Source of the DNA: Oscillospiraceae bacterium
Lineage (GTDB): Bacteria; Bacillota; Clostridia; Oscillospirales; Ruminococcaceae
Reading direction: 5' to 3'
Assembly: GCA_018434245.1 (NCBI GenBank)
Contig: JAHDPQ010000009.1
Span: forward strand, 1-42,119
DNA length: 42,119 bases
Numbering within the stretch: the first letter of the stretch is position 1; every line of letters begins with the position of its first letter. Positions 9,555 to 19,058 of the stretch are shown here, one piece after another. Both the position numbers and the translations under genes were made by a program. The notes below the pieces were generated by a model. That model saw only the letters and a list, made by a program, of their open reading frames with translations. It was not told the origin of the DNA and searched no databases.

Positions 9555-10145
9555 TTACTGCTGAGCGGAATCTGTATCCTGATAGCCTTCCAGAAGCATG
9601 GTCAAAGTGAGCCGGTCGGGGGAGGGGATGACCTCCATCCCCACAAAATCCTGCTCCGGCAACACGCCCTGCCCGTGGACAAAGGCCTGCTGCACATCGC
9701 TGACTGTTCCGGTTAAGAGAAAGTAGCACTTGCCGCCGATGAACTGCCCCATCCCCAGCCTGAGGAGGGTGACGTTCCCATGCTTGAGGGCGGCGTCCAG
9801 GGCAAAGAGGCCGCAGGCAATGGTTCTCGTCTCAAAGATGCCTATGGCCTCTACAGGGTAGCGGAGGCTGCCCCGCCTTTGGGGTCCGGAAAGATACTCC
9901 AGGATGTCCCGGTGAGCCGCTGTCAGCAAAAAGGTGTTGACCAGCTGCTCCCGGCCTACCGACTGTAGGACTCCCTGAGATTCCCGCAGGTTTTCCACAT
10001 CCCCGGAAAAGATCATGACATACTTTCCGATGCAGATAGGCTTTGCGTACAAGGGCACAATCACCGACTGTTTGACCAGACGGTCCAGCATGCCCATACC
10101 GCAGCTGATGCTGCCATACTCTGCAATTAAAAGCGCGTGATTCAC
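9555..10145 (-). CDS. Second tandem-BMC shell protein with Cys pore motif
   Basis: The product has 196 residues with two BMC-type halves. The first half is divergent (LIAEYGSISCGMGMLDRLVK, then AKPICIGKYVMIFSGDVENL) and the second is typical (VEAIGIFETRTIACGLFALDAAL, then QFIGGKCYFLLTGTVSDVQQA). The ICIGKYV motif sits where PduT has its CPGKY cluster-binding loop, so a metal cluster at the trimer axis is possible. The first BMC half is too divergent to place in a named subfamily with confidence. GTG start at 10145 follows GGAAGG; it lies between the pduL fusion and pduS. The arrangement suggests it works with PduS. Confidence 0.8.
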   Translation of the reverse strand: MNHALLIAEYGSISCGMGMLDRLVKQSVIVPLYAKPICIGKYVMIFSGDVENLRESQGVLQSVGREQLVNTFLLTAAHRDILEYLSGPQRRGSLRYPVEAIGIFETRTIACGLFALDAALKHGNVTLLRLGMGQFIGGKCYFLLTGTVSDVQQAFVHGQGVLPEQDFVGMEVIPSPDRLTLTMLLEGYQDTDSAQQ

Positions 10146-10149
10146 ACAA

Positions 10150-11226
10150 TCAACCTTCCTTGAGCAAGGTCAGTCCCCGATCTCGGATCAGATCGGCTGC
10201 CAGCGACGTGATGATGGCCCGGCGGCCGATGCGCAAAGTTTTGATGTTGTGAGTGCAGGCTTCGGCCAGTTCCCGTTCGTGAATCAGCTTCTTCTCCGAC
10301 CAATCCAGCACACTGTCCGGACAGGGCTCGGCTTTCGTCTTTTCCGGTGACGGTAGGGCAGAGAGCGACGCCACACAGTTGGTGCAAAAGACATCGTACC
10401 TTGCCCGGGGAACCAGCACGTAATCGTAGGCCTGCCGGTTATCGGCATCCGGGGCACAGGTAACCTCATACTCCGGCTGGAGCAGAGGGGTAACCGGGCA
10501 ATCCGGCTCCAGAACCAGTACCGATGGCCGGGTATCCTGCTCCTGCAGCCTGCGCATAATCTCTTTGGTGACGGCGTCTACCAGTTTCTCCAAATCCATA
10601 CAAACACCTCCCCCTTGGTTTGTGTGTTCCGGGCCGATAATCTGCCCGCGCATTCCCTTCTCAAAGCCGATGGCGTTGGCTTCGTCGTAATCGATATGCA
10701 TGTAGGTGGAATACTGTGGCGAAACACGGACCAATATATGGCCCATGGTGGCACCCCGGGGACCACCCACCACCACCCGAACAAGGTCCCGATCTTTGAT
10801 TCCAAAGCGCCGGGCATCTTCGGGGGTGGTGTGGATGTGCCGCTGGGCCACAATCACCCCTTGGGCGATGCTCAGGCGCTGGTCACCCACGGCAAGAATA
10901 GCGCCGGGGGTATCGTCAATTTGGCCGCTTTCCCGCACCGGAGCAGGGATTCCCAGAGTTACGGCATCGGTGCGGGAAATTTCCACCTGCACCGAAGGCC
11001 GCTCCGGACCCAAAATCACCACATTGTTCAGGGAGCCTTTGGGTCCGATTAAGGTGACCCGCTCTTTGCAGACAAACTGCCCCGGCTGGGAAAGATCGGA
11101 CACCTTGGTAAGCTGATACCCCTTGCCAAACAGAGCATCCACCGCAGACCGGGTAAGATGCACGTGCCGCCCCGAGGCTTCCAGCTGGATGGCGGGCACA
11201 GTATAATCGATTTGCTCTCTACTCAT
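10150..11226 (-). CDS. pduL: PduL-type phosphotransacylase fused to an EP-helix / BMC-associated C-terminal domain
   Basis: Residues 1-209 are a PduL phosphate acyltransferase, which makes acetyl-phosphate from acetyl-CoA. The metal-site histidines are visible in GRHVHLT (H21, H23), AQRHIHTTPEDA (H130, H132) and YMHIDYDEANA (H177). Residues 210-358 are a different domain. It starts with an amphipathic helix (MDLEKLVDAVTKEIMRRLQE) like a microcompartment encapsulation peptide, continues with a Rossmann-like part (SVLVLEPDCPVTPLL, YDYVLVPRARYD) and ends RIGRRAIITSLAADLIRDRG, similar to the TPSARAYL motif in EutT. Codon 210 is an ATG preceded five bases upstream by a near-perfect Shine-Dalgarno (10605-10614), which is translated here as Gly-rich linker. 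PduL alone is about 210 residues, so this looks like two genes merged by loss of a stop codon. ATGA overlap with eutT. Confidence 0.85.
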   Translation of the reverse strand: MSREQIDYTVPAIQLEASGRHVHLTRSAVDALFGKGYQLTKVSDLSQPGQFVCKERVTLIGPKGSLNNVVILGPERPSVQVEISRTDAVTLGIPAPVRESGQIDDTPGAILAVGDQRLSIAQGVIVAQRHIHTTPEDARRFGIKDRDLVRVVVGGPRGATMGHILVRVSPQYSTYMHIDYDEANAIGFEKGMRGQIIGPEHTNQGGGVCMDLEKLVDAVTKEIMRRLQEQDTRPSVLVLEPDCPVTPLLQPEYEVTCAPDADNRQAYDYVLVPRARYDVFCTNCVASLSALPSPEKTKAEPCPDSVLDWSEKKLIHERELAEACTHNIKTLRIGRRAIITSLAADLIRDRGLTLLKEG

Positions 11227-12020
11227 TCCTTGTACTCACCTGCCAACCACTGAAACATCATGACATACAGCAGGGAAGACAGCCGGTTGAGGCCCAGAAT
11301 AAGGTCGGGCCGGGTGGGGATACCGTATTCGTCCCGCAGGGCACTGTATGCCGCCAGCTCTGCTTCCCGTACCTGTGTGCGCAGGTAATTGAGTCGGACA
11401 ATGGCCTCACCATAGGTGTAATCGGGGAAAAAGTGATTGACCCCGTAATGCTTTTTGGGAAAGTGGGAACGGCTGCGAATTTCATCGGGGTCCATGCCCA
11501 GCAGCCGAATGTCGGGCAGCTCCTTGCGCAGCACCTCACACCGCATGATCTCTTTGACAAAGGCAAGCACCTCGTCCAAAGCGGCCGCCAGCTTTGCCTG
11601 ACCCCGTTGATGCAGGTTCCACTGGGCCATGATGATGCTTGCTTCCAGACTATCCAGCTTCCCCCGGAGCAGGATGGTTTTATGATCCTTGTAGACCAGC
11701 TTGTGGCCATACAGGGCGGTCATGTGCTCCGGCTTCTCTTCAAAAAAGCCGCCGTACAGGCTTTCGTACTGCTTGGGGGCGGTAAAGGCCGGAAGATTGC
11801 TGGGAGCATCCTGCTTTTCCGGCTTCTGCTCTGTCGTGGAGCCGGATGCTCTTTCCCCCTGTTCCGCCGTTTCAAACACCAGCTCCACCCTGTGGTCGGA
11901 AAGGTAGGCCCTTGCAGAAGGGGTGACGATGGTTCCCGGGGGAACACGGTACTCCTTCATGACCTCCAGCTGATCCGCCTGAAACTGCTGCCGAAGAGCA
12001 GCCTCGGTTAATACGCCCAT
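11223..12020 (-). CDS. eutT: EutT cobalamin adenosyltransferase
   Basis: EutT makes adenosylcobalamin from cob(I)alamin, the cofactor for EutBC. The chosen start, ATG at 12020 (265 residues), follows AAGGAAGTG; the open frame begins at 12050. The N-terminus has the BMC-associated motif GTIVTPSARAYLSDHRVELVF. The helical adenosyltransferase core runs from about residue 105 (KTILLRGKLDSLEASIIMAQ) to YGEAIVRLNYLRTQVREAEL. No CCxxC motif is present, so it resembles the metal-free class of EutT as in Listeria rather than the iron-dependent Salmonella type. ATGA overlap with the pduL fusion. The acidic linker at about residues 55-80 is low complexity. Confidence 0.9.
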   Translation of the reverse strand: MGVLTEAALRQQFQADQLEVMKEYRVPPGTIVTPSARAYLSDHRVELVFETAEQGERASGSTTEQKPEKQDAPSNLPAFTAPKQYESLYGGFFEEKPEHMTALYGHKLVYKDHKTILLRGKLDSLEASIIMAQWNLHQRGQAKLAAALDEVLAFVKEIMRCEVLRKELPDIRLLGMDPDEIRSRSHFPKKHYGVNHFFPDYTYGEAIVRLNYLRTQVREAELAAYSALRDEYGIPTRPDLILGLNRLSSLLYVMMFQWLAGEYKE

Positions 12021-12079
12021 GCCTGTCACTTCCTTTTCTGCCAGATTCAAACCCTTACAGGCGTGTTATTGTTGGCAGG

Positions 12080-12124
12080 CCGGGCTTTCCGACCACCAAA
12101 GGCTGTCGGTGGCCGGAAAGCCGG
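12080..12124 (-). other. Large intergenic stem-loop between eutM and eutT
   Basis: The arms 12080-12097 and 12108-12124 form about 16 pairs with one bulge and one A-C mismatch. There is no U-tract, so it is unlikely to be an intrinsic terminator. It follows the abundant shell gene eutM and precedes eutT. Likely roles are mRNA 3-prime protection or setting the shell-to-enzyme ratio; that is inference. Confidence 0.7.
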
Positions 12125-12148
12125 ACTCTGCCGGAACAGGACACAAAA

Positions 12149-12439
12149 CTATTCGGCAGTATTCAGGCGGGGCAGAATGAACTCCACTTCCTGATGGGGG
12201 CGGGGAATCACATGGACCGAAACAAGCTCACCTACACGTTGGGCAGCGGCTGCGCCTGCGTCGGTGGCGGCTTTGACAGCGCCCACATCACCGCGGATCA
12301 TCACGGTGACCAGCCCTCCGCCTACGTGCTCTTTGCCAATGAGGGTGACATTGGCGGCTTTGACCATGGCGTCGGCCGCCTCAATGGAGCCGACCAGACC
12401 TTTGGTTTCGATCATACCCAGTGCATTCATGTTGGACAT
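12149..12439 (-). CDS. eutM: BMC hexameric shell protein EutM (copy 1)
   Basis: This is a single-BMC hexamer-forming shell protein of 96 residues. It has the canonical pattern [40 protein letters not shown] and [15 protein letters not shown] at 12439 follows GGGAGG; the open frame from 12475 lacks a signal. The 77 residues from ALGMIETK to PRPH are identical to the copy at 21442-21723 while the DNA carries many synonymous changes. It is placed between eutE and eutT, followed by a large stem-loop. Small metabolites pass the hexamer pore. Confidence 0.95.
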   Translation of the reverse strand: MSNMNALGMIETKGLVGSIEAADAMVKAANVTLIGKEHVGGGLVTVMIRGDVGAVKAATDAGAAAAQRVGELVSVHVIPRPHQEVEFILPRLNTAE

Positions 12440-12488
12440 ACTATATTCCTCCCAATTGATTAGTGATGGAAACAAATCGCTTTAACCT

Positions 12489-13943
12489 TTATACGTTGAG
12501 CTTTTCCATAACGGCTTTTAGGATAGCCTGCACCAGTGCTTCCTGCCTGGCGCAGTCCAAGGGGGTGGAAGCAGGCTGCAAATCCTCCAGCTCCCGCAGG
12601 CCGTATCCCACCCTGCGGATGTTGATGAGATGCTCCGGCCCGATGTTGTCGGAGGAGGAGCTGCCTCCTATCGCGCCGCATCCCAGCGTCAGGGAGGGAA
12701 TCAGGCCGGTGGTTGCGCCGATTCCGCCCAGTGCTCCGGGGGTGTTGACCAGCAGGCGGCTCACCGGCTTCTTGAGGGCAAACTCCCGGATGACCTCCTC
12801 GTCGCTGGAGTGGATCATCATGGTGTGGCCTACACCCTCGTGATGCAGAATCTCAATACAGCGTTTACAGGCGGTTTTCCAATCGGATTCGGTGTAAAAG
12901 GCCAGTACGGGGCAGAGCTTTTCTTTGGAGAAGGGATACTTGGCTCCCACCTTGGTTTCGTGGGCTACCAGCACCCGGGTGCCCGGGGGGATCTCGATTC
13001 CCGCCAGCTGAGCCACCACCTGAGGGGGACGGCCCACTACCTGGGGGTTCATGGTCCCGTTTTCCCGCATCAGCACCGACGCCACCTTTTTCTTGGACAC
13101 TTCATCCAAAAAGTAGGCGCCCTGCCGGGTGAGCTCGGCAATCACCTGATCCTGGATGCATTCCTCCGTGACGATGGACTGCTCGGAGGCACAGACGGTA
13201 CCGTTATCAAAGGTTTTGGAATCCAGAATGCGCTTGACTGCCATGGGGATATCGGCGGTCCGCTCGATAAAGGCCGGGCCGTTGCCGGGTCCTACTCCAA
13301 TGGCCGGGTTGCCGGAAGAATAAGCTGCCTTGACCATGGCTGTGCCTCCGGTTGCCAGAATCAGAGCCACATCGGGATGCTTGAGCAGCTCCTGGGTGCT
13401 CTCCATGGTCAGCAGCTCCATGCAGCCGATGGCCCCGGCGGGGCAACCGGCCTGTACCGCCGCTTCCCGCAGGATGCCCACCGTTTCCAGAATACACCGT
13501 CGGGCACTGGGATGAGGCGAAAACACAATAGCATTCCCGGCCTTGAGGGCAATCAGCGCCTTGTAAATGACGGTAGAGGTGGGGTTGGTGGAGGGAATCA
13601 AGGCGGCGATGACCCCCATGGGAACGGCGATCTCCATCACCTTTTTCTCATGATCCTCTTTGATGACCCCCACGGTTTTCATATCCCGGATATACTGGTG
13701 GACCATTTGGGCGGCAAACTGATTCTTAACGGTTTTGTCATCGGCGCGGCCAAAGCTGGTTTCCTCCTGAGCCATCTTGCCCAGCTGCCGGGCGTTGTCC
13801 CGCCCGGCTTGGGCAATGGCCGCCACAATGGCGTCGATCTGTTCCTGGGAAAAGGTAGCCAGCTCCTGTTGGGCCGCTTTTGCCTCCCGAATTAAATGGC
13901 GGACAGTCTGTATGGAAAGCAAATCTCTGTCTGTCAATTCCAT
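12489..13943 (-). CDS. eutE: Acylating acetaldehyde dehydrogenase EutE
   Basis: EutE converts acetaldehyde, NAD+ and CoA to acetyl-CoA and NADH inside the microcompartment. The protein has 484 residues. The catalytic Cys is Cys251 in [17 protein letters not shown]-binding segments include [22 protein letters not shown]-like sequence (about 108-130) and [27 protein letters not shown] near 195-221. The N-terminal about 20 residues ([20 protein letters not shown]) form an amphipathic helix that could be an encapsulation peptide, followed by the aldehyde dehydrogenase fold. Start ATG at 13943 follows AAGGAG. It lies 19 bases after eutC. Confidence 0.97.
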   Translation of the reverse strand: MELTDRDLLSIQTVRHLIREAKAAQQELATFSQEQIDAIVAAIAQAGRDNARQLGKMAQEETSFGRADDKTVKNQFAAQMVHQYIRDMKTVGVIKEDHEKKVMEIAVPMGVIAALIPSTNPTSTVIYKALIALKAGNAIVFSPHPSARRCILETVGILREAAVQAGCPAGAIGCMELLTMESTQELLKHPDVALILATGGTAMVKAAYSSGNPAIGVGPGNGPAFIERTADIPMAVKRILDSKTFDNGTVCASEQSIVTEECIQDQVIAELTRQGAYFLDEVSKKKVASVLMRENGTMNPQVVGRPPQVVAQLAGIEIPPGTRVLVAHETKVGAKYPFSKEKLCPVLAFYTESDWKTACKRCIEILHHEGVGHTMMIHSSDEEVIREFALKKPVSRLLVNTPGALGGIGATTGLIPSLTLGCGAIGGSSSSDNIGPEHLINIRRVGYGLRELEDLQPASTPLDCARQEALVQAILKAVMEKLNV

Positions 13944-13962
13944 AAAACAGTCTCCTTGCTTC

Positions 13963-14859
13963 TTAAAGTTTTAAATCAATCCCCGAGACTTTTTTATCCA
14001 AAATGGTCTTGAGCAGGTCAGCGATATGTGCGCCCGCCTCGGCCGGGGGAGTACCTCCCTTGTGGATGTTGGAGACCACGGTTCTTCTCGCTTCCGGCAT
14101 GTTGACGGTGGGCTTGTAGGCGATGTAGGCGCTCATGGACTCGGCGGTTACCAGTCCCGGCCGCTCGCCGATGAGGCAGCAGACCACGTCGGCTCCGGTC
14201 AGCTCGCCCACCTGATCCATAGCCCCTACCCGGCAGTACTTGACAAAGGCGATGGGCCCGGTTTCGATGCCATGTTGGTGCAGTCCCTGCATAATTGCCG
14301 GAATCACGTCGGGGATGTTGGCTTCAATGGCGGCGGAACTCAGGCCATCCCCCACCATGATCTGCACCTTGGCGCCGATTTTCAGCACTTTTTTAAAGTG
14401 CTCTGCCGTTTCTGCCGAAAGGGTGCGGCCAAAATCGGGGCGAGTGATGTACTCGTCCTTGTCGGCGCAGCTGGTCACGCCCTCTACAAACTGGTTGGCC
14501 TTTATAAACTCCTCGGAAACATCGGAGAACACCGAGTCCTGAGCGGTGGCGTGGTCGGCACGAAACCGCAGGGAGGTGATGGTGTTGTAGCGGGGCCCTG
14601 CTCTCCACACGCCCAGACGGGCGGGGGTAAACTGCTTCATCTGCATGTAGCCGTCCCGATCTACGGGGTTGGGAACATAAAACAGCTCCTTTAAATCCTG
14701 AGCGGTGATATCGTCGATATAGCCGTCCTCAAATGTGGTGGCGCAATCGGACGCACCGTCGCATCCGGCGGATGGGGCAGCCTGTGATGCTGACTGGGAA
14801 TGCAGCATTTCTGCCAGAACTTTTTCTACCATCTGTCTCACATCGTTTTCCTGTAGCAT
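13963..14859 (-). CDS. eutC: Ethanolamine ammonia-lyase small subunit EutC
   Basis: With EutB it forms the adenosylcobalamin-dependent enzyme that splits ethanolamine to acetaldehyde and ammonia. The product has 298 residues. The N-terminus ([20 protein letters not shown]) is an amphipathic helix of encapsulation type, followed by an Ala/Ser/Asp linker to about residue 45. The core shows [34 protein letters not shown] and the conserved [21 protein letters not shown], then [18 protein letters not shown]-like C-terminal sequence. ATG at 14859 follows GGGAGG. It starts 16 bases after eutB. Confidence 0.97.
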   Translation of the reverse strand: MLQENDVRQMVEKVLAEMLHSQSASQAAPSAGCDGASDCATTFEDGYIDDITAQDLKELFYVPNPVDRDGYMQMKQFTPARLGVWRAGPRYNTITSLRFRADHATAQDSVFSDVSEEFIKANQFVEGVTSCADKDEYITRPDFGRTLSAETAEHFKKVLKIGAKVQIMVGDGLSSAAIEANIPDVIPAIMQGLHQHGIETGPIAFVKYCRVGAMDQVGELTGADVVCCLIGERPGLVTAESMSAYIAYKPTVNMPEARRTVVSNIHKGGTPPAEAGAHIADLLKTILDKKVSGIDLKL

Positions 14860-14875
14860 TGCGCTAACCTCCCGT

Positions 14876-16240
14876 CTATTTTAAGAATATGGAAGCATCT
14901 CCGAAACGCTTGGTGATCTTGCCGTTTTGGGTGATGCCTATGCGTTCCATCCACTGGGCAAACTCGGGAATGGGCTTGAGCCCCCACAGCTCCCGCAGGG
15001 ACATGGCCTCGTGGTAGCCGGTGCACTGGTAGTTGAGCATGACGTCGTCGCCGTGAGGCACACCCATGACATAGTTGCACCCTGCCGCTACCAGCAGGAC
15101 CGCCAGATTTTCGATGTCGTTCTGGTCGGCCTTCATGTGGTTGGTGTAGCAGGCGTCGCAGCCCATGGAAATACCGGTGAGCTTGCCCATAAAGTGGTCT
15201 TCCAGCCCGGCACGGATTACCTGCTTGGAGTCGTACAGGTATTCCGGGCCGATGAATCCCACTACCGTATTGACCAAGAAGGGCTGATACTTTTTGGCAA
15301 AGCCGTAGCATCTGGCTTCCAACGTCACCTGGTCGGCTCCGTGGTGAGCGTCGGAGGAAAGCTCCGACCCCTGGCCGGTCTCGAAGTACATCACGTTGGG
15401 GCCGACGGCGGTTCCTTGGGTGAGCATCAAGTCCCGGGCCTCCTGCAGAAGGGTCCCGCTGATGCCAAAGGCCTCGTTGCCCTTTTGCGATCCGGCAATG
15501 GACTGGAAGATCATATCGGCGGGAGCACCCTTTTGAATGGCCTCCATCTGAGTGGTGACATGGGCCAGCACACAGGTTTGGGTGGGAATTTCCCACTTCT
15601 TGCGGAAGTCTGCAAACAGGTGGAGAATCCGGGAGACACTGGCGATGGAATCATCCACCGGGTTGAGGCCGATGACAGCGTCTCCCACACCGTAGCTTAG
15701 GCCCTCCATGGTGGAGGCGATGACTCCGTCGGGGTGATCGGTGGGGTGGTTGGGCTGCAGCCGGGTGGAAAAGGTGCCGGGCACACCGATGGTGGTGTTG
15801 CAGGTGGCGGTCACCACGATTTTGCTGGCGCCGTAAATCAGGTCCAGGTTGGACATCAGCTTGGCGACTCCGGCAATCACCTCGGAGGTAAGGCCTCGGG
15901 AAAGGCGGTGGATATGGGCGGCGGTTGTGTTTTCGTCCAGAATATACTCCCGCAGCTGGGCGATGGTCATATTCTTAAACTCGCCGTAAATTTTTTCGTT
16001 CACCTGATCCTGAATGATGCGGGTGACCTCATCCTGATCGTAATCCACCACCGGGTTGTTGCGCAGATCCGCAACGGTGGCCTCGGACAGTACAACCTTG
16101 GCGGCAATGCGCTCCTCAGCGCTTTCCGCAGCGATTCCCGCCAGCTTATCGCCGGTTCTCTCTTCATTGGCCTTTGCCAAAACTTCTTTGATGCTATGGA
16201 ATTCGTAGGTTTTTCCATACAATCTGGTTTTGAGTTTCAA
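14876..16240 (-). CDS. eutB: Ethanolamine ammonia-lyase large subunit EutB
   Basis: This is the substrate-binding TIM-barrel subunit, 454 residues from the chosen start. Conserved stretches include [95 protein letters not shown] and [16 protein letters not shown]. The open frame runs from a GTG at 16249 that overlaps the ribosome binding site. The TTG at 16240, eight bases after AAAGGAG, gives the normal N-terminus [10 protein letters not shown] and is preferred. It lies between eutA and eutC. Confidence 0.97.
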   Translation of the reverse strand: MKLKTRLYGKTYEFHSIKEVLAKANEERTGDKLAGIAAESAEERIAAKVVLSEATVADLRNNPVVDYDQDEVTRIIQDQVNEKIYGEFKNMTIAQLREYILDENTTAAHIHRLSRGLTSEVIAGVAKLMSNLDLIYGASKIVVTATCNTTIGVPGTFSTRLQPNHPTDHPDGVIASTMEGLSYGVGDAVIGLNPVDDSIASVSRILHLFADFRKKWEIPTQTCVLAHVTTQMEAIQKGAPADMIFQSIAGSQKGNEAFGISGTLLQEARDLMLTQGTAVGPNVMYFETGQGSELSSDAHHGADQVTLEARCYGFAKKYQPFLVNTVVGFIGPEYLYDSKQVIRAGLEDHFMGKLTGISMGCDACYTNHMKADQNDIENLAVLLVAAGCNYVMGVPHGDDVMLNYQCTGYHEAMSLRELWGLKPIPEFAQWMERIGITQNGKITKRFGDASIFLK

Positions 16241-16260
16241 ACCCAGCACTCCTTTACTTT

Positions 16261-17694
16261 TTATTTGAAAACAAGAGTTTTTATCACCACCGGCAGAACA
16301 CTGCCGTTTGCAATGGGTTTGCCAATGTCGATATAGTCGCCGTTGTCCACCCGAATGGCGTCGATGCAGATGGTGGGGTAGCGGTAGTCCAGCAGATTAT
16401 TGATGCTCTGGCCCAGTACCTTTGCCATATCCTGCTCCACCACCACCACCAGGGGCATCCCATTTTGGTAGAGGGGGGCAGCACCTTCTGCAATGCCCTT
16501 GGCGATCTCGGTAATCTCGGCAAAGCTGGGGCTGCGCCTGCCGGTCATGGCGATGGCGGCAAGCAGGACCCCTTCCACCTCAAACCACTGCAGCTTGTGG
16601 GCAATGGCCTGAGCAATGCTTTGACGGGAAGCCTCCTCCTCGGGCAAGAGCTTTAGGATGGGCAGGTTCTTGATGGGCAGGATGGAATCATCGTAGTCGA
16701 TGGTGCTGCCGCTGATTTCGGTGATATGGGAACCGGCTCCCACCACGGTAGCCCGAATGGTCTCGTTGGACGCAATCCGTTGGATTTTGGCAAGAGCGGG
16801 GGAGGTGGCGATGGCCCACCCCAGCAGGATGCCGATATCCCCGTAGCGAAAGACGTCCTCTCCGGCGCTGTCGCCGTAGATGTAGTCGGCGACTCCCCCC
16901 GAAAAGCATAGGTGCTTAATAGGCACAGGCAAGCCGAGATGGTGGCCTTCCCGGGTGAGGATGGTGGGGTAGAAGGCATCCTGCTCCATCAGCCCCAGAG
17001 ACATGGCTAGCAAATCGGCCATGGCCTGTGCCGCCTGCTCCAATTTGGGCAGATCGGCGGCGTCGCCTTCGGCCAAAGGAATTTTGTTCCACTGGAGCAG
17101 CTTTTGGATTTTAGGCGCTATGTAGGTGATCCGCTTGGCAGCAGGATCCACCTTGATCAGCCGCCCCCCAATGTCCAGACATCCGGTGCCCAGAAGGTTG
17201 CCGTTGGAAAAGAGAACAAAGTTGGAGGTTCCCCCGCCGATATCGTAGTTGGCCGCCGTGGTGCTGTGCTGTTTGGAGTAGACGTCGGCTCCGGCCCCCC
17301 GGCCTGCAATGATGCTTTCCAGATCGGGGCCTGCCGTTGCCACTACAAAATCTCCGGCAAAATCGCTGAGGTGCAGCAGCACTTCGCCTGCGTTTTCCTT
17401 GCGGGCCGTCTCTCCGGTAATGACCACGGCTCCGGTTTGGATTTGCCGCTTGTCGATGCCTGCTTTGGCATACTCGGCGGCCACCATATCCCGCACCCCC
17501 GCCATGTCGATCTGAGTGGGGGAGAGGAGGGGGGTAAAGTAAATATCGCTGCGGTAGATGATTTGTTTGTCCACAATCTCAATGCGGGGAACGGTAAAAT
17601 CCGAGGCCAGATTCTCCACCGTGATGTTGGAAAACACCACCTGGGTGGTGGAGGTGCCGATATCGATCCCCACACTGAGGACAACTTCTTTCAA
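16261..17694 (-). CDS. eutA: Ethanolamine ammonia-lyase reactivating factor EutA
   Basis: EutA uses ATP to release damaged cobalamin from inactivated EutBC. The product has 477 residues of the ASKHA ATPase fold. It shows the phosphate-1 loop [15 protein letters not shown] near residues 8-22, [18 protein letters not shown] as phosphate-2, and [12 protein letters not shown] near the adenosine loop. It starts at TTG 17694, overlapping the eutP stop (TTGA), with GGAGAG upstream. It is followed by eutB after about 20 bases. Confidence 0.95.
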   Translation of the reverse strand: MKEVVLSVGIDIGTSTTQVVFSNITVENLASDFTVPRIEIVDKQIIYRSDIYFTPLLSPTQIDMAGVRDMVAAEYAKAGIDKRQIQTGAVVITGETARKENAGEVLLHLSDFAGDFVVATAGPDLESIIAGRGAGADVYSKQHSTTAANYDIGGGTSNFVLFSNGNLLGTGCLDIGGRLIKVDPAAKRITYIAPKIQKLLQWNKIPLAEGDAADLPKLEQAAQAMADLLAMSLGLMEQDAFYPTILTREGHHLGLPVPIKHLCFSGGVADYIYGDSAGEDVFRYGDIGILLGWAIATSPALAKIQRIASNETIRATVVGAGSHITEISGSTIDYDDSILPIKNLPILKLLPEEEASRQSIAQAIAHKLQWFEVEGVLLAAIAMTGRRSPSFAEITEIAKGIAEGAAPLYQNGMPLVVVVEQDMAKVLGQSINNLLDYRYPTICIDAIRVDNGDYIDIGKPIANGSVLPVVIKTLVFK

Positions 17695-18176
17695 AACAGC
17701 TCTCTCCTTTCTACGGGAGCCTCCCTCGGACAGGAAGCGGTCATCCCCAGATACCGGGAAAGCTCTCCAATGCCGTCTCCCCGCACTGCGGAAATTTCAA
17801 AGATCCCTGCGGCTCCGGCTTGGTTCAGCCGTGTCCGAGCTGCCCGAATCTGCCCGGGGTCCCTTGCAAGATCTGTTTTGGTGATAATTCCGATAACTTC
17901 TTTGGCAAATGTCGAGGCAAAGGCTGGAGGCAGCCACGCTTCATCGCCGGTGCAGTCCTCCACCAGTCCGATCAGGTCGGCATCGGCGGAGGTGACGATC
18001 AGGGCGCTGTAATACTGGCGGTTTTCCAAATACTCTCCCGGTGTGTCGATAAAGTGGAGGGAAAACTCAATGGTCTGGGTTTTTTGGTAGATCAGCTCCC
18101 GCGCTTCCAGCTTTTGAATCAGAGTGGTTTTGCCGCTGCCCGTTTTGCCGATTAGAATAATCTTTTTCCGTTTCAC
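17691..18176 (-). CDS. eutP: EutP small P-loop GTPase/ATPase-like protein
   Basis: The product has 161 residues. It carries the Walker A motif GKTGSGKT (10-17), DTPGEYLEN (44-52) as the G3 region, and TKTD (99-102) as the G4 region, ending with a weak SAVRGDG G5 motif. Enteric EutP/PduV proteins are Ras-like; some have acetate kinase activity reported, and here EutQ is also present. The start is GTG at 18176, since the nearby ATG is out of frame. It is 13 bases after eutS and overlaps eutA. Confidence 0.93.
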   Translation of the reverse strand: MKRKKIILIGKTGSGKTTLIQKLEARELIYQKTQTIEFSLHFIDTPGEYLENRQYYSALIVTSADADLIGLVEDCTGDEAWLPPAFASTFAKEVIGIITKTDLARDPGQIRAARTRLNQAGAAGIFEISAVRGDGIGELSRYLGMTASCPREAPVERRELF

Positions 18177-18189
18177 TCATATTCCCTGC

Positions 18190-18537
18190 TTATGATCTGG
18201 TTATTTTGGTGGAGGTAAACCGCATTTTGCCGCTGAGCAGATCCAGCACTGCCTGAAGGGCCGCTTCCACCGAAGCCACGTCCCCCGTCAGCACAACAGA
18301 ACCGCTGAACCGGTCCACAAACCCGATTTCCACCGCCGCTGTTTTGGTTGCAATATCCGCCGCTATCATGGCGGCTTCGCTGGGTGTGATGGTTAAAATA
18401 CCGATAGCGGTCCGGTATTCGCCGGTAAGCCCCAGCTTTTTGTACAAGTCCCCGGCGGGATGGGCGATTAGATGGGCAAGGGTTATTTGTTTGCCGGGTA
18501 CATATTCCTGTATCATGCGCTGTGTTTCTGCAACCAA
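18190..18537 (-). CDS. eutS: BMC shell protein EutS (bent hexamer)
   Basis: The product has about 115 residues with the EutS/PduU pattern: [39 protein letters not shown], and [23 protein letters not shown]. EutS is a circularly permuted BMC protein whose hexamer is bent and closed by a beta barrel. TTG at 18537 follows GGAAGGTG by about five bases and gives the usual N-terminal length; an alternative TTG is at 18552. A small hairpin (18557-18578) lies just upstream in the gap after eutQ. Confidence 0.9.
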   Translation of the reverse strand: MVAETQRMIQEYVPGKQITLAHLIAHPAGDLYKKLGLTGEYRTAIGILTITPSEAAMIAADIATKTAAVEIGFVDRFSGSVVLTGDVASVEAALQAVLDLLSGKMRFTSTKITRS

Positions 18538-18601
18538 TCTATCACCTTCCAATCCCCACGTCCTGTCGGAGTGGGTAAACTAACGGTCCGCTACAGCTTC
18601 T

Positions 18602-19054
18602 TCAGTTGCAGGAATCCGCCCAGGTAGCGGGGTATACGACGTATAAAAAGCGGGTTTTGTTGGGAGTGGAAAAGTGGATTTTGGTATCTTTGGGAATCAA
18701 GATAATCTCCCCTGCATTGGCTGTCACCTTGCGCCCATCAATGATGATCTCAAGGGTTCCGTCAATGACATAGTCCACCTCATCGTAGGTCAGGGTCCAC
18801 TCAAAGGAGGTTTCTTCCATCTCCATTATCCCGCAGCCCAGCCGAGGGCTTTCCTCCACCGTGAGCACGTCCTTTAAAAAGACCCGGTCGCTCTCAATGG
18901 GGAAGGGGAACTTCTCGCACTCCACCTTGGGAGCGGAGATGGCGATGACGCCGGAGCGGTCCTCCTGCCGCCACGGCTGGGAGTTCCCCTTGGCTATACT
19001 CTCCGCAACAATCCGGCGGACCACTTGTTCCAAAGTCTCTGCATCTATTTTCAT
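18602..19054 (-). CDS. eutQ: EutQ cupin-type acetate kinase
   Basis: EutQ makes ATP and acetate from acetyl-phosphate. The chosen start, ATG at 19054, gives 150 residues; the frame is open to 19123 but that part lies in eutH. The N-terminus (KIDAETLEQVVRRIVAESIA) is an encapsulation-peptide-like helix. The cupin core includes LGCGIMEMEETSFEWTLTYDEVDYVIDG, then GEIILIPKDTKIHF. This is shorter than the about 230 residues of the enteric protein, as in other Firmicutes. It lies five bases after the eutH stop. Confidence 0.92.
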   Translation of the reverse strand: MKIDAETLEQVVRRIVAESIAKGNSQPWRQEDRSGVIAISAPKVECEKFPFPIESDRVFLKDVLTVEESPRLGCGIMEMEETSFEWTLTYDEVDYVIDGTLEIIIDGRKVTANAGEIILIPKDTKIHFSTPNKTRFLYVVYPATWADSCN

Positions 19055-19058
19055 GGCG

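Noticed and set aside
8195-9610. Plus-strand 471-codon frame opposite pduS
   Set aside because: No recognisable motifs; the opposite strand encodes clear Fe-S and NADH motifs.
18553-18601. Second antitermination element before eutS
   Set aside because: Only a short CCCAC/GTGGG hairpin without an A1/G4 hexaloop and without a terminator T-tract.
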